A DNA stretch of 5,526 nt from Alphaproteobacteria bacterium (GTDB lineage Bacteria; Pseudomonadota; Alphaproteobacteria; Paracaedibacterales; CAIULA01): the NCBI GenBank assembly GCA_019751935.1, contig JAIEMR010000011.1, positions 1 to 5,526 on the forward strand, written 5' to 3'. The notes beneath the pieces are model-generated. The model was given only the letters and a program-made list of their open reading frames with translations, did no database searches and was not told the DNA's origin. Of the stretch, positions 5,384 to 5,526 are shown one piece after another (position 1 is the first letter of the stretch; each line of letters starts with the position of its first letter). Both the position numbers and the translations under genes were made by a program.

Positions 5384-5526
5384 AATTACCTCCATATAAT
5401 CGATTTGCTGTTTTCTATTTCCAAATCTAGAAAAAACCAGCACAATCTTGTTGCCTTGCTTATACAATAAGGGAGGTATTCTTAAAATTAAGTTAATTTT
5501 TATTTATTTTTTTGCTGTAATTAAAA
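5384..5526 (-). promoter_or_regulatory. AT-rich upstream region of tssB
   Basis: These 143 nt, up to the window edge, contain no gene I can support. They are AT-rich and may hold the operon promoter. TATAAG (5459-5464, minus strand) is a fair -10 match, but no good -35 lies 16-18 nt upstream of it. An upstream gene may lie beyond the edge, in which case tssB need not be the first gene of the transcript. Confidence 0.25.
5389..5393 (-). promoter_or_regulatory. Ribosome binding site of tssB
   Basis: GGAGG on the minus strand lies five nt before the ATG at 5383-5381. It settles the start of tssB against the longer open frame, which begins at a TTG preceded by CCTCCC, a sequence that cannot serve as a Shine-Dalgarno. 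Confidence 0.85.

Noticed and set aside
3050..5399. Plus-strand open frames opposite hcp, tssC and tssB
   Set aside because: They are antisense shadows of strongly conserved sheath and tube genes and have no plausible starts or protein features.
5439..5456. Possible sigma-54 promoter (GGCA and TTG elements) upstream of tssB
   Set aside because: The -24 GG is present, but the -12 element reads GT instead of GC, and the -24 flank deviates from consensus. Sigma-54 control is known for some T6SS loci, but this match is too weak.
5384..5467. N-terminal extension of tssB starting at a TTG
   Set aside because: No ribosome binding site precedes it, the residues match nothing in the family, and a strong GGAGG sits before the internal ATG at 5383 that gives the usual TssB N-terminus.
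1..5526. CRISPR arrays, tRNA or rRNA genes, and complete insertion sequences
   Set aside because: I saw no regularly spaced repeats, no cloverleaf or rRNA-like sequence, and no transposase with terminal repeats.

Overview
The window carries part of a type VI secretion system (T6SS) locus of a Gram-negative, AT-rich bacterium. The TssB/TssC sheath proteins and the TssE baseplate protein are of the classical proteobacterial type. The low GC content and the unusual accessory gene would fit a host-associated or intracellular proteobacterium, but this is inference and no gene here fixes the taxon.

Five genes lie on the minus strand, read from the right edge leftwards: tssB (4859-5383), tssC (3358-4815), an hcp-family tube gene (2722-3282), an exported protein not recognised as a T6SS core component (1482-2531), and tssE (862-1362). 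Each start is preceded by a good Shine-Dalgarno sequence. tssB and tssC are 43 nt apart. tssC and hcp are separated by 75 nt holding a perfect 12-bp inverted repeat. The next two gaps (190 and 119 nt) also hold hairpins and could carry internal promoters. TssB and TssC form the contractile sheath, Hcp the inner tube, and TssE a gp25-like baseplate component; together they form part of the injection machine. No membrane-complex gene, tssF, tssG, clpV or vgrG is visible, so the rest of the system must lie outside the window.

The most notable gene is the 349-residue protein between hcp and tssE. It starts with a clear Sec signal peptide and contains the zinc and catalytic signature of the cytidine-deaminase fold: H168-S-E170, then C220-N-T-C223 on a strand-helix boundary. 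It looks like an exported deaminase-type toxin or effector placed inside a T6SS structural operon. This is a motif-level inference.

At the left, on the plus strand and convergent with tssE, is a 250-residue protein of unknown function that may continue upstream of the window. The gap between it and tssE, together with the last codons of tssE, is a short GC-rich island (54% over 781-880, against 28% and 37% in the adjacent 100-nt blocks). It may mark a rearrangement or insertion boundary where the T6SS operon ends.
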